Shown here: positions 42,156-52,314 of the stretch, piece by piece
Layout: every line of letters begins with the position of its first letter
Position numbering within the stretch: the stretch's first letter is position 1
Assembly: GCF_009363715.1 (NCBI RefSeq)
Contig: NZ_CP045404.1
Span: 1,332,001-1,396,000 of the forward strand
Direction of reading: 5' to 3'
DNA: 64,000 bases
Source of the DNA: Roseovarius sp. THAF9
GTDB lineage: Bacteria > Pseudomonadota > Alphaproteobacteria > Rhodobacterales > Rhodobacteraceae
The notes under the pieces: generated by a model
Told to the model about the DNA's origin: nothing
The model's database searches: none
Seen by the model: the letters and a program-made list of their open reading frames with translations, nothing else
Position numbers and translations under genes: made by a program

Positions 42156-42452
42156 ATGTTCAGGCATATCACCGGCCTCGCGCTGATCGCCCTCGGCGCA
42201 ACGCCCGCGGCGGCCACCAGCCCGATCGCGGACATTCTCTGCGAACCAAGCCATACGCTCGCGCAAAAGCTGTCGCGCCAGTTCGGCGTGACGCGCTTTG
42301 CCCGTGGCACGCAAGGCCCGGATCAGGTGATGGAGGTCTGGACGGATGAAAGCGGCGACTGGACGCTCGTGATGGCATACGCCACCGGCAAGTCCTGCAT
42401 CGTCGCGATGGGGAAAAACTGGGATAAGGTTCAGGCCGAAAACCCGGCCTGA
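42156..42452 (+). CDS. Small exported protein, unknown
   Basis: A 98-residue protein with a signal peptide (about 1-21, ending PAAA). The mature part has two Cys (ILCEP, SCIVAM) and a pattern EVWTDESGDWTLVMAY, typical of short secreted proteins in Rhodobacteraceae. No function is known to me. It is transcribed alone and convergent with the cold-shock gene. Confidence 0.6.
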   Translation: MFRHITGLALIALGATPAAATSPIADILCEPSHTLAQKLSRQFGVTRFARGTQGPDQVMEVWTDESGDWTLVMAYATGKSCIVAMGKNWDKVQAENPA

Positions 42453-42485
42453 AAATCTGCTGCGTTGTGCGGGCCTGCGACGGTG

Positions 42486-42692
42486 TCAGACCGCCTTGAG
42501 GTTAACCGCCATGGGACGTCCGTCACGACCGTCCTGAAGCTCGTATTCGACCTTCTGATCGTCGGCCAGGCCGGTCATGCCGGATTGTTCCACCTGGCTG
42601 ATATGCACAAAGACGTCCTTGCCGCCTTCTTCAGGGGCGATGAAGCCATAGCCCTTCGTCGTATTGAACCATTTCACGGTGCCGGTCGGCAT
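42486..42692 (-). CDS. Cold-shock protein (CspA family)
   Basis: A 68-residue OB-fold protein that binds single-stranded RNA/DNA. The RNA-binding motifs are KGYGFIAP (RNP1) and VFVHISQV (RNP2). Normal length; the start MPTGTVKWFN is the usual one. It melts RNA structure and may act constitutively or at low temperature. No gene is seen between 42,693 and 42,904. Confidence 0.95.
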   Translation of the reverse strand: MPTGTVKWFNTTKGYGFIAPEEGGKDVFVHISQVEQSGMTGLADDQKVEYELQDGRDGRPMAVNLKAV

Positions 42693-42904
42693 TCCGCTTC
42701 TCCTTCTTGCCGTTGTCTTTCCCGGGCTGTGCCGGGCCGTGTCGCCAAGGGACCCGCATTCCCGCATGTCGGCCCAAAGGCCGCGGGACACAGGATCAAG
42801 ACCACGTAAAACAAGATTGGGCGCATCACGTAAAAAGCAAGTGAAACACGCGGCACGGATGCTTAGGTAAGGGCCACCTGATGAAAACGTGAGTGGAGCA
42901 AAAA

Positions 42905-43216
42905 ATGATCCTCTACGGGCTGAAAAATTGCGATACGTGCCGCAAGGCGCTGAAATCATTACCGAATGCCGAATTGCGCGATGTGCGTGCCGATGGCGTG
43001 CCCGCCGATGTCCTCGCCCGGGCGCATGGACAATTCGGCGCAGCCCTGCTCAACACCCGGTCCACCACCTGGCGCGGCCTCAGCGAGGCCGAGCGCGCGG
43101 GCGACCCGCTGGACCTGCTGGCCGCGCATCCCACGCTGATGAAACGCCCGTTGATCGACGATGGCGGCACGCTGTACCTCGGCTGGGGCAAGGACGTGCA
43201 GGCCGCGCTGGCCTGA
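42905..43216 (+). CDS. ArsC/Spx-like (YffB-type) protein
   Basis: A 103-residue thioredoxin-fold protein. CDTCRKA at residues about 9-15 is the active motif, and RPLIDD with a late GW is typical of the YffB/ArsC-like group. True arsenate reductases have CxxS/CxxxxxR patterns and arsenic neighbours, which are absent, so a glutathione-linked thiol reductase role is more likely. ATG 42905 is chosen over a GTG four codons upstream. Confidence 0.8.
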   Translation: MILYGLKNCDTCRKALKSLPNAELRDVRADGVPADVLARAHGQFGAALLNTRSTTWRGLSEAERAGDPLDLLAAHPTLMKRPLIDDGGTLYLGWGKDVQAALA

Positions 43217-43236
43217 CAGACAAAGGAGACGAACCC

Positions 43237-43605
43237 ATGCGCAACGCGGCACTTGTCCTGGGGATCATCGGCGGCTGCCTCGCCCTGATCGTGGGCTTCT
43301 TCAGTTTCGGCTATACCGAATTCATCCGCGAATACGGCGAAGTCGAGGGACTGGCTTCCGCGCTCGACCGCGAAGGGCTGGTGCGCACCGCCAGCTTCGT
43401 CTCGCCGCTCCTGGCGATTGCGGGCGCGGCCATGGCCAAGGCCCGGGCGCTCTGGGGCGGCATCCTGATGCTGATCTCGGCGGGGCTGATGACCTACACG
43501 TTCGGCATCGGCCCCTTCACGCTTTTTCCCATCGGCTTCGTGGGTCTGGCTGGTCTGCTTGCCATCGCCGCAGGCAAACCGGACGAACCCAAGGCGCATT
43601 TCTGA
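43237..43605 (+). CDS. Small membrane protein, unknown
   Basis: A 122-residue protein with about four hydrophobic segments (about 4-24, 55-68, 72-88, 95-113). AAAGGAGA lies before the ATG. It follows the ArsC-like gene by 20 bases and may be co-transcribed. No known family recognised; DUF4064-like small four-helix proteins have a similar look. Confidence 0.6.
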   Translation: MRNAALVLGIIGGCLALIVGFFSFGYTEFIREYGEVEGLASALDREGLVRTASFVSPLLAIAGAAMAKARALWGGILMLISAGLMTYTFGIGPFTLFPIGFVGLAGLLAIAAGKPDEPKAHF

Positions 43606-43670
43606 AACGCCCGCTTGAGGCCGACCCCGCGCCGGCCCCCGAGCCGGGGCCTTGTGCCGCAGGGCAGGAG

Positions 43671-43691
43671 GCCCCGGGTCAAGCCCGGGGC
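43671..43691. terminator. GC-rich palindrome between convergent genes
   Basis: GCCCCGGG and CCCGGGGC form an 8-base stem between two convergent genes. There is no T-run, so it may be a REP-like palindrome rather than a strict terminator. Confidence 0.4.
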
Positions 43692-43712
43692 GGGTGATCC
43701 CAATAGATACTG

Positions 43713-45692
43713 TCAGGCAAGGTCTGGCGGCGTCGCGTCCTTGGCCAGCGCCGCCGTGACCTCCTCCAGGCTCTGCACGCTGGTTTGCTTCTCACCCAGG
43801 CGGCGCATCGATACGGTCTTTTCCTCGACCTCGCGCATCCCCACGGCGAGGATTACCGGCACCTTGCCCACGGAATGCTCGCGGACCTTGTAGTTGATCT
43901 TCTCATTACGCAGATCCGCCTCGGCCCGCACGCCCGCGGCCTTCAACTGGTCCACCACATCCAGCACATACTCGTTCGCTTCCGACACGATCGAGGCGAC
44001 GACCACCTGGCGTGGGGCCAGCCAGAAGGGCAGCTTGCCTTCCCAATTCTCGATCAGGATGCCGACGAAGCGTTCGAACGATCCAAGACAGGCGCGGTGC
44101 AGCATGAAGGGCCGGTGCTTTTCGCCATCTGCGCCGATATATGTCGCATCCAGCCGCTCGGGCAGGTTGGGGTCCACCTGGAACGTCCCGCACTGCCAGA
44201 CCCGGCCGATCGCGTCGGTCAGGTAAAAGTCCAGCTTCGGGCCGTAGAAGGCGCCATCGCCCGGCTCCAGCGTATAATCACGCCCAACCGCCTTGATCGC
44301 GTTCTCCAGCGCGCCCTCGACATAATCCCAGGACTCGTCGCTGCCCACGCGCTTTTCGGGCCGCGTGGCGAACCGGATCTCGAACTCCGGGAAACCCAGC
44401 TCGCGATAGACATCCGCGAGGAAATCGATGAACCGCGCGCATTCCTCCTGGATCTGCTCTTCGGTGCAGAAGATATGTGCGTCGTCCTGGGTGAACCCGC
44501 GCACCCGCATGATGCCGTGCAGCGCACCCGACGGCTCGAACCGGGCACAGGATCCGAACTCGGCCAGCCGCAAGGGCAGGTCGCGATAGGATTTCAAACC
44601 CTGGTTGAACACCTGCACGTGACAGGGGCAGTTCATCGGCTTCAGCGCGTTGATCCGGGTCTGGTCCTTGTTCTTGACGCTGGCGTCGTCATCCTCGCCG
44701 TCGCGGCTCTCGTCCACCTCCACGATGAACATGTGATGCTGGTACTTGTCCCAGTGGCCCGATTTTTCCCACAGCTTGCGGTCCACGACCTGCGGCGTGT
44801 TGATCTCGCGGTATCCACCCGCGCGCTGCTTGCGGCGCATGTAATCCTGAAGCTGAGTATAGATCGTCCAGCCGTTCGGGTGCCAGAACACCTGTCCGGG
44901 GGCCTCTTCCTGCATGTGAAACAGGCTCATCTCGCGGCCCAGCTTGCGGTGGTCGCGCTTCTCGGCCTCCTCGAGGAAGTTCAGATACGCCTTCAGCTTT
45001 TCCTTGGACGTGAAGGCCACACCATAGATCCGCTGCAGCATCGGGCGGCTGGAATCGCCACGCCAATAGGCCCCAGCGATGGACATCAGCTTGAACGCAT
45101 CCGCCGGCACCTGTCCGGTGTGCTGCAAATGCGGACCCCGGCACAGGTCCTGCCAGTCGCCATGCCAGTACATCCGCAAGGGCTCATCGCCCGGAATGGC
45201 GTCGATCAGCTCGACCTTGTAGGGCTCGCCATTGTCCTTGTAGTGCTGCACCGCGCGGTCGCGCTCCCACACCTCGGTGCGGACGGGGTCGCGCAGGTTG
45301 ATGATCTCGCGCATTTTCTTTTCGATGGCGCCCAGATCCTCGGGTGTGAACGGCTCCGCCCGGTCAAAATCGTAATACCAGCCATTCTCGATCACCGGGC
45401 CGATGGTGACCTTGGTCTCGGGCCAGATCTCCTGCACGGCGCGGGCCATGATGTGCGCAAGGTCGTGGCGTACCAGCTCGTTGGCGGCCTCCTCGTCCTT
45501 CATCGTGTTGATGGCGATCTGCGCGTCGCGCTCGATGGGCCAGGCCAGATCCCAGTGCTTGCCATCGACATGTGCCGAAATCGCCTTCTTGGCCAGCGAG
45601 TTCGAGATATCGGCGGCCACTTCGGCTGGGGTGATCCCAGCGTCGTATTGCCGCGCATTGCCATCGGGAAGGGTAAGGGAGATCTGAGCCAT
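43713..45692 (-). CDS. thrS: Threonyl-tRNA synthetase
   Basis: A 659-residue enzyme that charges tRNA-Thr. Domains in order are TGS (about 1-60), the editing domain with the HxxxH motif (HDLAHIMAR, about 78), the class II catalytic core with a zinc Cys ([10 protein letters not shown]) and motif 3 region, and the anticodon-binding domain (last about 100 residues). GGAGG precedes ATG 45692. No T-box or leader peptide is seen upstream. Confidence 0.97.
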   Translation of the reverse strand: MAQISLTLPDGNARQYDAGITPAEVAADISNSLAKKAISAHVDGKHWDLAWPIERDAQIAINTMKDEEAANELVRHDLAHIMARAVQEIWPETKVTIGPVIENGWYYDFDRAEPFTPEDLGAIEKKMREIINLRDPVRTEVWERDRAVQHYKDNGEPYKVELIDAIPGDEPLRMYWHGDWQDLCRGPHLQHTGQVPADAFKLMSIAGAYWRGDSSRPMLQRIYGVAFTSKEKLKAYLNFLEEAEKRDHRKLGREMSLFHMQEEAPGQVFWHPNGWTIYTQLQDYMRRKQRAGGYREINTPQVVDRKLWEKSGHWDKYQHHMFIVEVDESRDGEDDDASVKNKDQTRINALKPMNCPCHVQVFNQGLKSYRDLPLRLAEFGSCARFEPSGALHGIMRVRGFTQDDAHIFCTEEQIQEECARFIDFLADVYRELGFPEFEIRFATRPEKRVGSDESWDYVEGALENAIKAVGRDYTLEPGDGAFYGPKLDFYLTDAIGRVWQCGTFQVDPNLPERLDATYIGADGEKHRPFMLHRACLGSFERFVGILIENWEGKLPFWLAPRQVVVASIVSEANEYVLDVVDQLKAAGVRAEADLRNEKINYKVREHSVGKVPVILAVGMREVEEKTVSMRRLGEKQTSVQSLEEVTAALAKDATPPDLA

Positions 45693-46023
45693 GTCTGGCC
45701 TCCTCGTCAGTTTGGCGCCCACGGAACGCCCGGTTGCGGGTTATGGTCTTGGCCCGGGTTGTGGCGCGGGCCGGGGGCCAAGTCAAGCGCGGCCTGCCCA
45801 AAGAGTGCTTTCGGGGCAGGGGTTTGGCCGTGTTTGCTTGGATTCGGTGTGCAAATGCATGCGAATCCACGATGCCGCGTTGCAGCGGGTTGTTTTGCAA
45901 GCAATTGAAAAAGCGTCTGAAAATATACTTTACGATGTGGCGCAAACTCCTATATAACCAGTTCGAAACGTGCATTCAGGTTTACTTATCGCACGCCGCA
46001 GCAACGTTAAGGAGCAGATGAAC

Positions 46024-46209
46024 ATGGCCCGCTACAACGACACATTCGAACTGTCTGTCGAAGACATGGACCTGATCGAAAGCGCACTGCACAGCTCGAA
46101 GGTCAACCAACCCGAGCCGGTGACCCGCCGGATCCACGACCTGCTGGGCCGCCTGCACAACCAAAAAGTTTTTTACCGTCCCAAGTCCGCGCCCTATGTC
46201 GGAGGCTAA
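46024..46209 (+). CDS. Short conserved-looking protein
   Basis: A 61-residue protein, MARYNDTFELSVEDMDLIES, without signal or membrane segment. AAGGAG lies nine bases before ATG 46024 (an ATG two codons upstream is less well spaced). The acidic helix and basic end suggest a small regulatory or structural protein; the family is unknown to me. The 330 bases upstream to thrS hold no gene and include AT-rich sequence likely to be the promoter. Confidence 0.6.
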   Translation: MARYNDTFELSVEDMDLIESALHSSKVNQPEPVTRRIHDLLGRLHNQKVFYRPKSAPYVGG

Positions 46210-46233
46210 CCAGCCTCAACGACAAGGTGCACA

Positions 46234-47469
46234 GTGCAAGGCACATTCGAACGACTGACAGGACAGGAAAGCGACAAGGCCGAGGCCCGCAACGGGCTTC
46301 GGCATATCTTTTCTCTAAGCCTCACGAAAATCGCAGATAGTCTCATAGACCCCAAGCTGGTGCTCAGCTGGCTTCTGGGGATTCTTGGCGCACCCGGCAG
46401 CCTCGTGGCGCTTCTGGTGCCGCTGCGCGAGGCCGGGGCGCTCTTGCCGCAGGTGCTGCTGGCGCCGTGGCTGGAACAGCGCAAGCAACGCCGCTGGATG
46501 TGGGTCGCGGGCAGCGCGGGGCAGGGGGCCATGGCCGCCGGTATCGCCGCTTCGGCCATTTTCCTGCAAGGCTGGGCCGCGGGCCTCGCCATCTGCGTCC
46601 TTCTGGCCACGCTGGCGCTCTTCCGCGCGGCCTGCTCGGTCTCCTACAAGGACATCCTCGGCAAGACCGTCGGCCAGACCAAGCGCGGCGCGGTGACCGG
46701 GTTTGCCGGGTCGGCATCCTCCATCGCGGTGCTGGTCTTTGCCGGGCTGATGCTTTCGGGCCTCATCCAGACCAAGACCGCCGTGATCGCGGCCATTGGC
46801 TTGGCTTCGTGCCTCTGGATTGCCGCCGCCTTCATCTTCTCGACCCTCGATGAGGATGACAGCACCCCGCAAAAAGACACTGGCCTGCACCGCTTTCGCG
46901 ACGTGATCCGCGAAGACGCCAACCTGTGCCGCTTCATCCTCGTGCGCGGCCTGCTGACCGCAACCGCCCTCGCGCCGCCGTTTCTGGCCGTGATGACAAC
47001 GCAAGGCGACGACAACAACCTGCGCACGCTGGGGGCACTGCTGGTGGCGTCCTCGGCGGCGGGGTTCGTCAGCTCCTATGCCTGGGGCTGGCTGGCCGAC
47101 CGCTCCAGCCGCCTGATGCTGCTGGTGGCGGGGCTTCTGGGCGCAACGGCCATGGCGGCGGGCGTCGCCGTCAACTTGGCTGGATGGGCGCAAACCACCG
47201 CGATCATCCCCGGCGTGCTCTTCGTCCTGATGGTCGCCTATCACGGCGTGCGGCAGGCGCGGTCGACCTACCTTGTCGACATCTCGCCCGAGGATCGCCG
47301 CACCGTGAATTCCGCCGTCGCCAACCTTGCCATCGGGATCATCCTGCTGCTGGCAGGGGCCTTTGGCGGCGCGCTCAGCTGGGTCGGTCCCAATGCCGCT
47401 CTGATCGGGTTCGCGGCCATGTCGGCCCTTGGCGGGCTGGCCGCGCTTGGCCTTCGTGATGTCAGATAG
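46234..47469 (+). CDS. MFS transporter
   Basis: A 411-residue inner-membrane protein with about 12 helices and the cytoplasmic loop pattern typical of MFS carriers (for example GWLADRSSRLM between helices, and DISPEDRRTVNS). The start is a GTG at 46234. Substrate unknown. The following 170 bases lack a gene apart from the next small frame. Confidence 0.85.
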   Translation: MQGTFERLTGQESDKAEARNGLRHIFSLSLTKIADSLIDPKLVLSWLLGILGAPGSLVALLVPLREAGALLPQVLLAPWLEQRKQRRWMWVAGSAGQGAMAAGIAASAIFLQGWAAGLAICVLLATLALFRAACSVSYKDILGKTVGQTKRGAVTGFAGSASSIAVLVFAGLMLSGLIQTKTAVIAAIGLASCLWIAAAFIFSTLDEDDSTPQKDTGLHRFRDVIREDANLCRFILVRGLLTATALAPPFLAVMTTQGDDNNLRTLGALLVASSAAGFVSSYAWGWLADRSSRLMLLVAGLLGATAMAAGVAVNLAGWAQTTAIIPGVLFVLMVAYHGVRQARSTYLVDISPEDRRTVNSAVANLAIGIILLLAGAFGGALSWVGPNAALIGFAAMSALGGLAALGLRDVR

Positions 47470-47634
47470 CCGCATACATTCGTATACCATTGTATCGCCC
47501 AGCATTCGCCCGTATGCGAATGTTTACTGTAACATATTGTGACAAAAAGAGAATTTTCATTCTTCCATGAGATGCTAGCTTTGGTCTCAGGCCTGATGGG
47601 CCACAGACGCGGAAGAATACGAACGGTAACGAAT

Positions 47635-47814
47635 ATGACACGTCACGACACCAGCTCCGACAGCACCGACGACACTGGTGATGCGGATGATCCCGATCAA
47701 GAGACGGGAACCACCTATCTCGGCTTCCCGGCAAGCGCCGTCGCCGACAAGCCGGGGCGCGAACGCGAATACACGCTCGACCGAATCGAGCGCACGATCG
47801 GCTCGATCCTCTGA
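47635..47814 (+). CDS. Hypothetical small acidic protein
   Basis: A 59-residue frame, Asp/Ser/Thr-rich at the start (DTSSDSTDDTGDADD) and with a helical end (YTLDRIERTIGSIL). No recognisable domain. The end looks like a real helix and codon use fits the neighbours, but the ribosome site is weak, so it may not be expressed. Confidence 0.4.
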   Translation: MTRHDTSSDSTDDTGDADDPDQETGTTYLGFPASAVADKPGREREYTLDRIERTIGSIL

Positions 47815-47885
47815 CACGGCCCAAGCGGCTTGAAACGCCGCGCGTAGGGTGACAGGTTCCCGTCAAACCTCGAAGGGGAACACCG

Positions 47886-48638
47886 ATGTCAGAGACAGAG
47901 ACGCTTACCTCGCCCCAAGGGCGACGTCTGGCCTATCACAAGACCGACGGCGACGGGCCGGGGGTGGTCTTTCTCGGCGGCTTCAAGTCCGACATGGAGG
48001 GCACCAAGGCCATCCATCTCGAAGACTGGGCCAAGCGCACGGGCCGCGCCTTTCTGCGTTTCGACTATTCCGGACATGGACAAAGCAGCGAAGCCTTTAC
48101 CGATGGCTGCATCGGCGACTGGGCCGCCGACGCGCAGGCCGTGATCGAAGAGCTGACCGACGGCCCGCAAATCCTCGTCGGCTCCTCCATGGGCGGCTGG
48201 ATTGCGCTGCTCATGGCCCGCACCATCCCCGACCGCGTCGCCGGGATGGTCACCGTGGCCGCCGCGCCGGACTTCACGGAGGACAGCATGTGGGCCGGCT
48301 TCACCGAGGCGCAGCGTGCCGAGCTGAAGGCCAAGGGCCGCCTCGCCCTTCCCAGCGACTATGACGAACCCTACATCATCACCCACCGCCTGATCGAGGA
48401 CGGGCGCGACAACCTCGTCCTGCGCGCAGATCTGAAACTGCCCTTCCCGGTGCGCTTCCTGCAAGGCACGGCGGACGCCGACGTGGACATGTCCGTCGCC
48501 CTGCGCATTCTGGACCATGCGAAGGGAAAAGACATGCGCCTCACGCTCGTGGACGGGGCAGATCACCGCTTTTCCGACCCGGACTGCCTCGCGCTCATCG
48601 AGCGTTCCATCGAGGACGTGCTGGAGCGTCTTGCGTGA
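47886..48638 (+). CDS. Alpha/beta hydrolase
   Basis: A 250-residue hydrolase with nucleophile elbow GSSMGG (Ser about 103), an oxyanion region (FLGGFKSDMEGTKA) and the catalytic His near the end (VDGADHRF). Resembles ABHD10-like or carboxylesterase-type enzymes. Substrate unknown. AGGGGAA lies before ATG. The next hydrolase starts within its stop region. Confidence 0.85.
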   Translation: MSETETLTSPQGRRLAYHKTDGDGPGVVFLGGFKSDMEGTKAIHLEDWAKRTGRAFLRFDYSGHGQSSEAFTDGCIGDWAADAQAVIEELTDGPQILVGSSMGGWIALLMARTIPDRVAGMVTVAAAPDFTEDSMWAGFTEAQRAELKAKGRLALPSDYDEPYIITHRLIEDGRDNLVLRADLKLPFPVRFLQGTADADVDMSVALRILDHAKGKDMRLTLVDGADHRFSDPDCLALIERSIEDVLERLA

Positions 48639-49606
48639 CATGGCTCGCGCGGGTTCTGGGCCTGCTGGCGCTGATGATCGCCGCGCTCTGGATCTTCGGC
48701 CCGCGCGAACCCGTGACGCTCAGCGCCGATTTCGACCCGCGCAAGTTCGGCGAAGGCATCGGCGTTTATCTTGAAAGCACCGAAAGCGGTGTCCCCAACC
48801 TGCGCCCCGCCGCAACCAAGCGCGTCGTCTGGGCCGGTCAGGCCGAGACCCGCACGGCCCTTTCCATCGTTTACCTGCACGGCTTTTCCGCCAGCGCCGA
48901 GGAAATCCGCCCGGTCCCCGACCGCGTGGCCACAGCCTTGAATGCCAACCTTGTCTTCACCCGCTTCGCCGGCCACGGCCGCGACGGCGCTGCCCTGGCC
49001 GAGGCCAGCATGGCGGACTGGATGACCGACACCGCCGAGGCGCTGGCGCTGGGCCGCGCAACCGGCGACCGCGTGATCGTGATCGCCACCTCCACCGGCG
49101 CCACCTTCGCGGCCCTTGCCGCGCTCGACCCAGAAATGCGCCAAGACGTTGCGGGCATGGTTTTCGTCGCCCCGAACTTCGGCATCAACAACCCGATGGC
49201 GCCGCTGCTGACATGGCCCGCCGCGCGGTACTGGGCGCCACTGCTTGCGGGGCATGAACGCAGCTTCGAGCCGCTGAACGCCGAACAGGCCGCCCATTGG
49301 ACCACGCGCTATCCCTCCGTGGCCGCCTTGCCCGTGGCGGCCGCCGTGCAGGCCGCGGCACGTGCCGATTACAGCCGCACGAACATCCCCGCGCTGTTCT
49401 ACTACGACGCCGATGATCAGGTCGTCGACGCCAAGGCCACCGACGCCGTGCGCGCCGATTGGGGTGGCCCCGTCTCGCTGGCACGCCCGTCGAAAGGGCC
49501 GGGGATGGACCCGCTGGCCCATGTCATCGCCGGCGACATCCTTTCGCCCGCCGGCACCGGGCCCGCCGTCACGGCCATTCTTGACTGGATCGGCGGATTG
49601 CCGTAA
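48635..49606 (+). CDS. Membrane-anchored alpha/beta hydrolase
   Basis: A 323-residue hydrolase with an N-terminal membrane anchor or signal (about 4-21). The HG oxyanion motif is YLHGFSAS, the nucleophile sits in ATSTGAT, and a late His (DPLAHVIAG) completes the triad. It starts with GTG overlapping the previous gene by four bases. Likely acts on lipids or esters at the membrane. Confidence 0.8.
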   Translation: MTWLARVLGLLALMIAALWIFGPREPVTLSADFDPRKFGEGIGVYLESTESGVPNLRPAATKRVVWAGQAETRTALSIVYLHGFSASAEEIRPVPDRVATALNANLVFTRFAGHGRDGAALAEASMADWMTDTAEALALGRATGDRVIVIATSTGATFAALAALDPEMRQDVAGMVFVAPNFGINNPMAPLLTWPAARYWAPLLAGHERSFEPLNAEQAAHWTTRYPSVAALPVAAAVQAAARADYSRTNIPALFYYDADDQVVDAKATDAVRADWGGPVSLARPSKGPGMDPLAHVIAGDILSPAGTGPAVTAILDWIGGLP

Positions 49607-49700
49607 CGCGCGCAACTTTTCTTGGTTTTCCTGCGCGCCTGTGGCAGAATCACCCTCATAAAACAGCGCAAAGCGCGCGGGCAGGTTAAGGAACAATGCA

Positions 49701-50429
49701 ATGAAAGACCCCTTGGTGTTTCTGCCGGGCATGATGTGTGACGCACGCCTGTTCGGCCCTCAGATCGCGGCGCTCAGCCCCGACTTGCCCGTCACCGTCG
49801 CGCCCATTTCCCACGGCGACCGGATCGAGGAGATCGCCTCGGGCTTGCTCGATCACCTGCCGCGTCGCTTCGCGTTGGCGGGGCTATCCATGGGCGGCAT
49901 CGTCGCGCTGGAGATCGTGCGCCGTGCGCCCGACCGGGTGACCCGCCTTTGCCTGATGGACACCAATTCGATGGCCGAAACACCGCAATCGGCGGCCGAT
50001 TACGAGCCCATCGTGACCAAGCTGCGAGCGGGCTTCATCGATCAGGCAGTCTCGACGCTGCTGCGCCCCGACCACCTGGCGCCCAATGCCGACCGCACCT
50101 CGATCCTGCATATGGTCACCAAGATGGCCGAGAATCTCGGGGCCGACGCGATCACCCGGCAGGTCCGGGCCCTGCAACGCCGCCGCGACTATCAGGCGAC
50201 GCTGCGCAAGATCGCCGTGCCGACGCTGGTGATGTGCGGCGTGCATGACACCCTGACGCCGGTGAAACGGCATGAATTCATGGCTGGTCTCATCCCCAAT
50301 GCCGAGCTTGCGCTGGTGCAGGAGGCCGGGCACCTGCCGACGCTTGAATCGCCCGAGGCGGTGACGGCCGCGCTGCGCGTCTGGCTGAAACAGCCCCTGG
50401 TTCTGCACAAGCGGGTCGAGGCGGGGTAG
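49701..50429 (+). CDS. Alpha/beta hydrolase
   Basis: A 242-residue hydrolase with nucleophile elbow GLSMGG (Ser about 63), conserved Asp (CGVHDTLTP) and His (EAGHLPTLE). It resembles MenH/haloalkane-type small hydrolases. Substrate unknown. It is 95 bases after the previous hydrolase and probably has its own promoter. Confidence 0.85.
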   Translation: MKDPLVFLPGMMCDARLFGPQIAALSPDLPVTVAPISHGDRIEEIASGLLDHLPRRFALAGLSMGGIVALEIVRRAPDRVTRLCLMDTNSMAETPQSAADYEPIVTKLRAGFIDQAVSTLLRPDHLAPNADRTSILHMVTKMAENLGADAITRQVRALQRRRDYQATLRKIAVPTLVMCGVHDTLTPVKRHEFMAGLIPNAELALVQEAGHLPTLESPEAVTAALRVWLKQPLVLHKRVEAG

Positions 50430-50853
50430 GGGGCTGCTGGAATGCGGCGGTTCGAACCGGATGGGGTGAGGGTCGAACTCGCGCCCCTTTGAAACACCGG
50501 TATCGGTACCCAGCCGGTTTACAGCCGCGAAGCGGCCCGGCCATCGTAAGCCCCTCCCTTGGGCTGGCGATTTGGCTGAGGCTCGGCGCAACGATCATTC
50601 CGAGGATGTATTTGGACGGCATAAAGTGCTTCAGAATTGACGTAGGGTCGCCACCCCAGAGGCTGACAATTGCCTCGGTTCTGAACGGCAGCGAAGTCCC
50701 GCAGATAAAACCTTGGCACAGGCAGCAGCAAATGTGCGCATGTGCCTGCTAGGGTTTTTGGGGCGCAGGCCAGATGCGACAAGCCTTTGACCGAAAGCAG
50801 TCTCTCGCAGGACGCGCCTGCATGTCAGGCAACGCGACCCACAGCGAAGCGGG
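50430..50853. other. Intergenic region without recognised genes
   Basis: I see no convincing gene, tRNA or terminator in these 424 bases between two convergent genes. A GGTTCGAACC string near 50,450 resembles a tRNA T-arm but has no matching cloverleaf. Confidence 0.5.
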
Positions 50854-52155
50854 TTACTCCGCGGCCATCTTGCCGGCCTTCTTCTTGTCTTTCCGCGACT
50901 TCGTGCGGCTGCGCGCTGCCGGATCCTCGGAATTGGCGTCGATGAAGTCCAGCACCAGGGGCCGGATGTTGTTCCGCCAGGACCGGCCCGCGAAGATGCC
51001 GTAATGGCCCGCCTCGGGCTCCAGGTGGCTGGCCTTCATGTCGTCCGGCAACCCGGTCAGCAGGTCCAGCGCCGCCACGCATTGTCCGGGAGCCGAGATA
51101 TCGTCCTTTCCGCCCTCGACCGTCTTCACCGCGACCTTGCTGATCGCGCCGATATCCACCTTGTGGCCATCGACCACGAAGGCGTTCTTGGCGATCTCGC
51201 CCGCTTTGAAAATGCGCTCGACCGTCGACAGGTAGAACTCCGCCGGCATGTCCATCACCGCCAGGTATTCGTCATAGAACTTGTTGTGCGGGTCGCGGTC
51301 GCTGGCCTCGCCCTGCGCCACGCGGCTGATCTGGTTCAGGAAGGCCTGACTGTGACGCTCGGCATTCATCGACATGAACGACGACAGCTGCAACAGGCCG
51401 GGATAGACCTTGCGCCCCACACCGGAATACTTGAATCCGACGCGCTGGATCATCGTTTCCTGCAACTGGCCCATGGTCACGCTATGGCCGAAATCCGTCA
51501 CCTCCGTCGGCGTGGCGTCGGGGTCGATGGGCCCGCCAATCAGCGTCAGCGACCGGGGCTGCGCATCGGGATCCAGCTCGGCAAGATAGGCGGTCGCGGC
51601 CAGCGTCAGCGGTGCGGGCTGGCACACCGCGATCACGTGCAGGTCGCTGCCCAGCTCGCGCATGAAATCCATCAGGTAAAGCGTGTAATCCTCGACGTCA
51701 AACTTGCCCGCGCTGACTGGGATATCGCGCGCGTTGTGCCAGTCGGTGACATAGACCTCGCAATCGGGCAACAGCGATTTCACGGTCGAGCGCAAGAGCG
51801 TCGCATAGTGCCCCGACATCGGCGCCACCAGCAGGACACGGCGGTCCATTTCGTCCCGGCCCTGCACGTTGAAGTGGATGAGGTCGCCAAAGGGCTTGTC
51901 CACCACCTTCTCGATGCTGATCAGGTGATCGCGGCCATCCTCGCCCGTGATCGATTCGATCCCCCAGTCGGGCTTGGTTACCATGCGCTGGAACGTGCGC
52001 TCGGTGACTTCGCCCCAGGCGGCCAGCCATTGAAACGCGGGGTTTGGGGTCAGCGCGAAGATGGGGTAAGATGCCATGGAAAACGCTGTCGCACCCAGCC
52101 ACTGGTTGGTGTTTCGGATGGTTTCCATCAGGTCATATGTGGCCATGTAACGCAT
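50854..52155 (-). CDS. phaZ: Intracellular PHA depolymerase
   Basis: A 433-residue cytosolic enzyme that breaks polyhydroxyalkanoate granules. The nucleophile is Cys in AVCQPAPLT, as in the PhaZ family of Cupriavidus and Rhodobacterales, and a late His (AGHYGIFAGR) completes the site. The C-terminus is basic (RSRTKSRKDKKK). GGAG lies six bases before ATG 52155. It is divergent from phaC with about 160 bases between. Confidence 0.93.
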   Translation of the reverse strand: MRYMATYDLMETIRNTNQWLGATAFSMASYPIFALTPNPAFQWLAAWGEVTERTFQRMVTKPDWGIESITGEDGRDHLISIEKVVDKPFGDLIHFNVQGRDEMDRRVLLVAPMSGHYATLLRSTVKSLLPDCEVYVTDWHNARDIPVSAGKFDVEDYTLYLMDFMRELGSDLHVIAVCQPAPLTLAATAYLAELDPDAQPRSLTLIGGPIDPDATPTEVTDFGHSVTMGQLQETMIQRVGFKYSGVGRKVYPGLLQLSSFMSMNAERHSQAFLNQISRVAQGEASDRDPHNKFYDEYLAVMDMPAEFYLSTVERIFKAGEIAKNAFVVDGHKVDIGAISKVAVKTVEGGKDDISAPGQCVAALDLLTGLPDDMKASHLEPEAGHYGIFAGRSWRNNIRPLVLDFIDANSEDPAARSRTKSRKDKKKAGKMAAE

Positions 52156-52278
52156 TACTTACTCCTTCGGCGTGGAGGGCCGAGTTGGTTCCATTCGTCG
52201 CAGTCCCATAGCCCGGCAGGGCCAGTATACGCGGGGCGACGTTAACACATGCATACCAGACGCGGCCCCGCCGCGCCA

Positions 52279-52291
52279 TGCTGCATAGCAG
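52279..52291. promoter_or_regulatory. TGC-rich site between phaZ and phaC
   Basis: TGCTGCATAGCAG resembles the TGC-rich sequences bound by PhaR in Paracoccus denitrificans. It is 24 bases before the phaC start. Confidence 0.45.
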
Positions 52292-52314
52292 AAAGATTAG
52301 AGGATTTCGCAGAA

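Noticed and set aside
42905..43216. Arsenate reductase
   Set aside because: Only the general ArsC-like fold is seen and no arsenic genes are nearby; the YffB/Spx-type assignment is safer.
50440..50520. Possible tRNA (GGTTCGAACC string)
   Set aside because: No acceptor, D or anticodon stems could be fitted around it.
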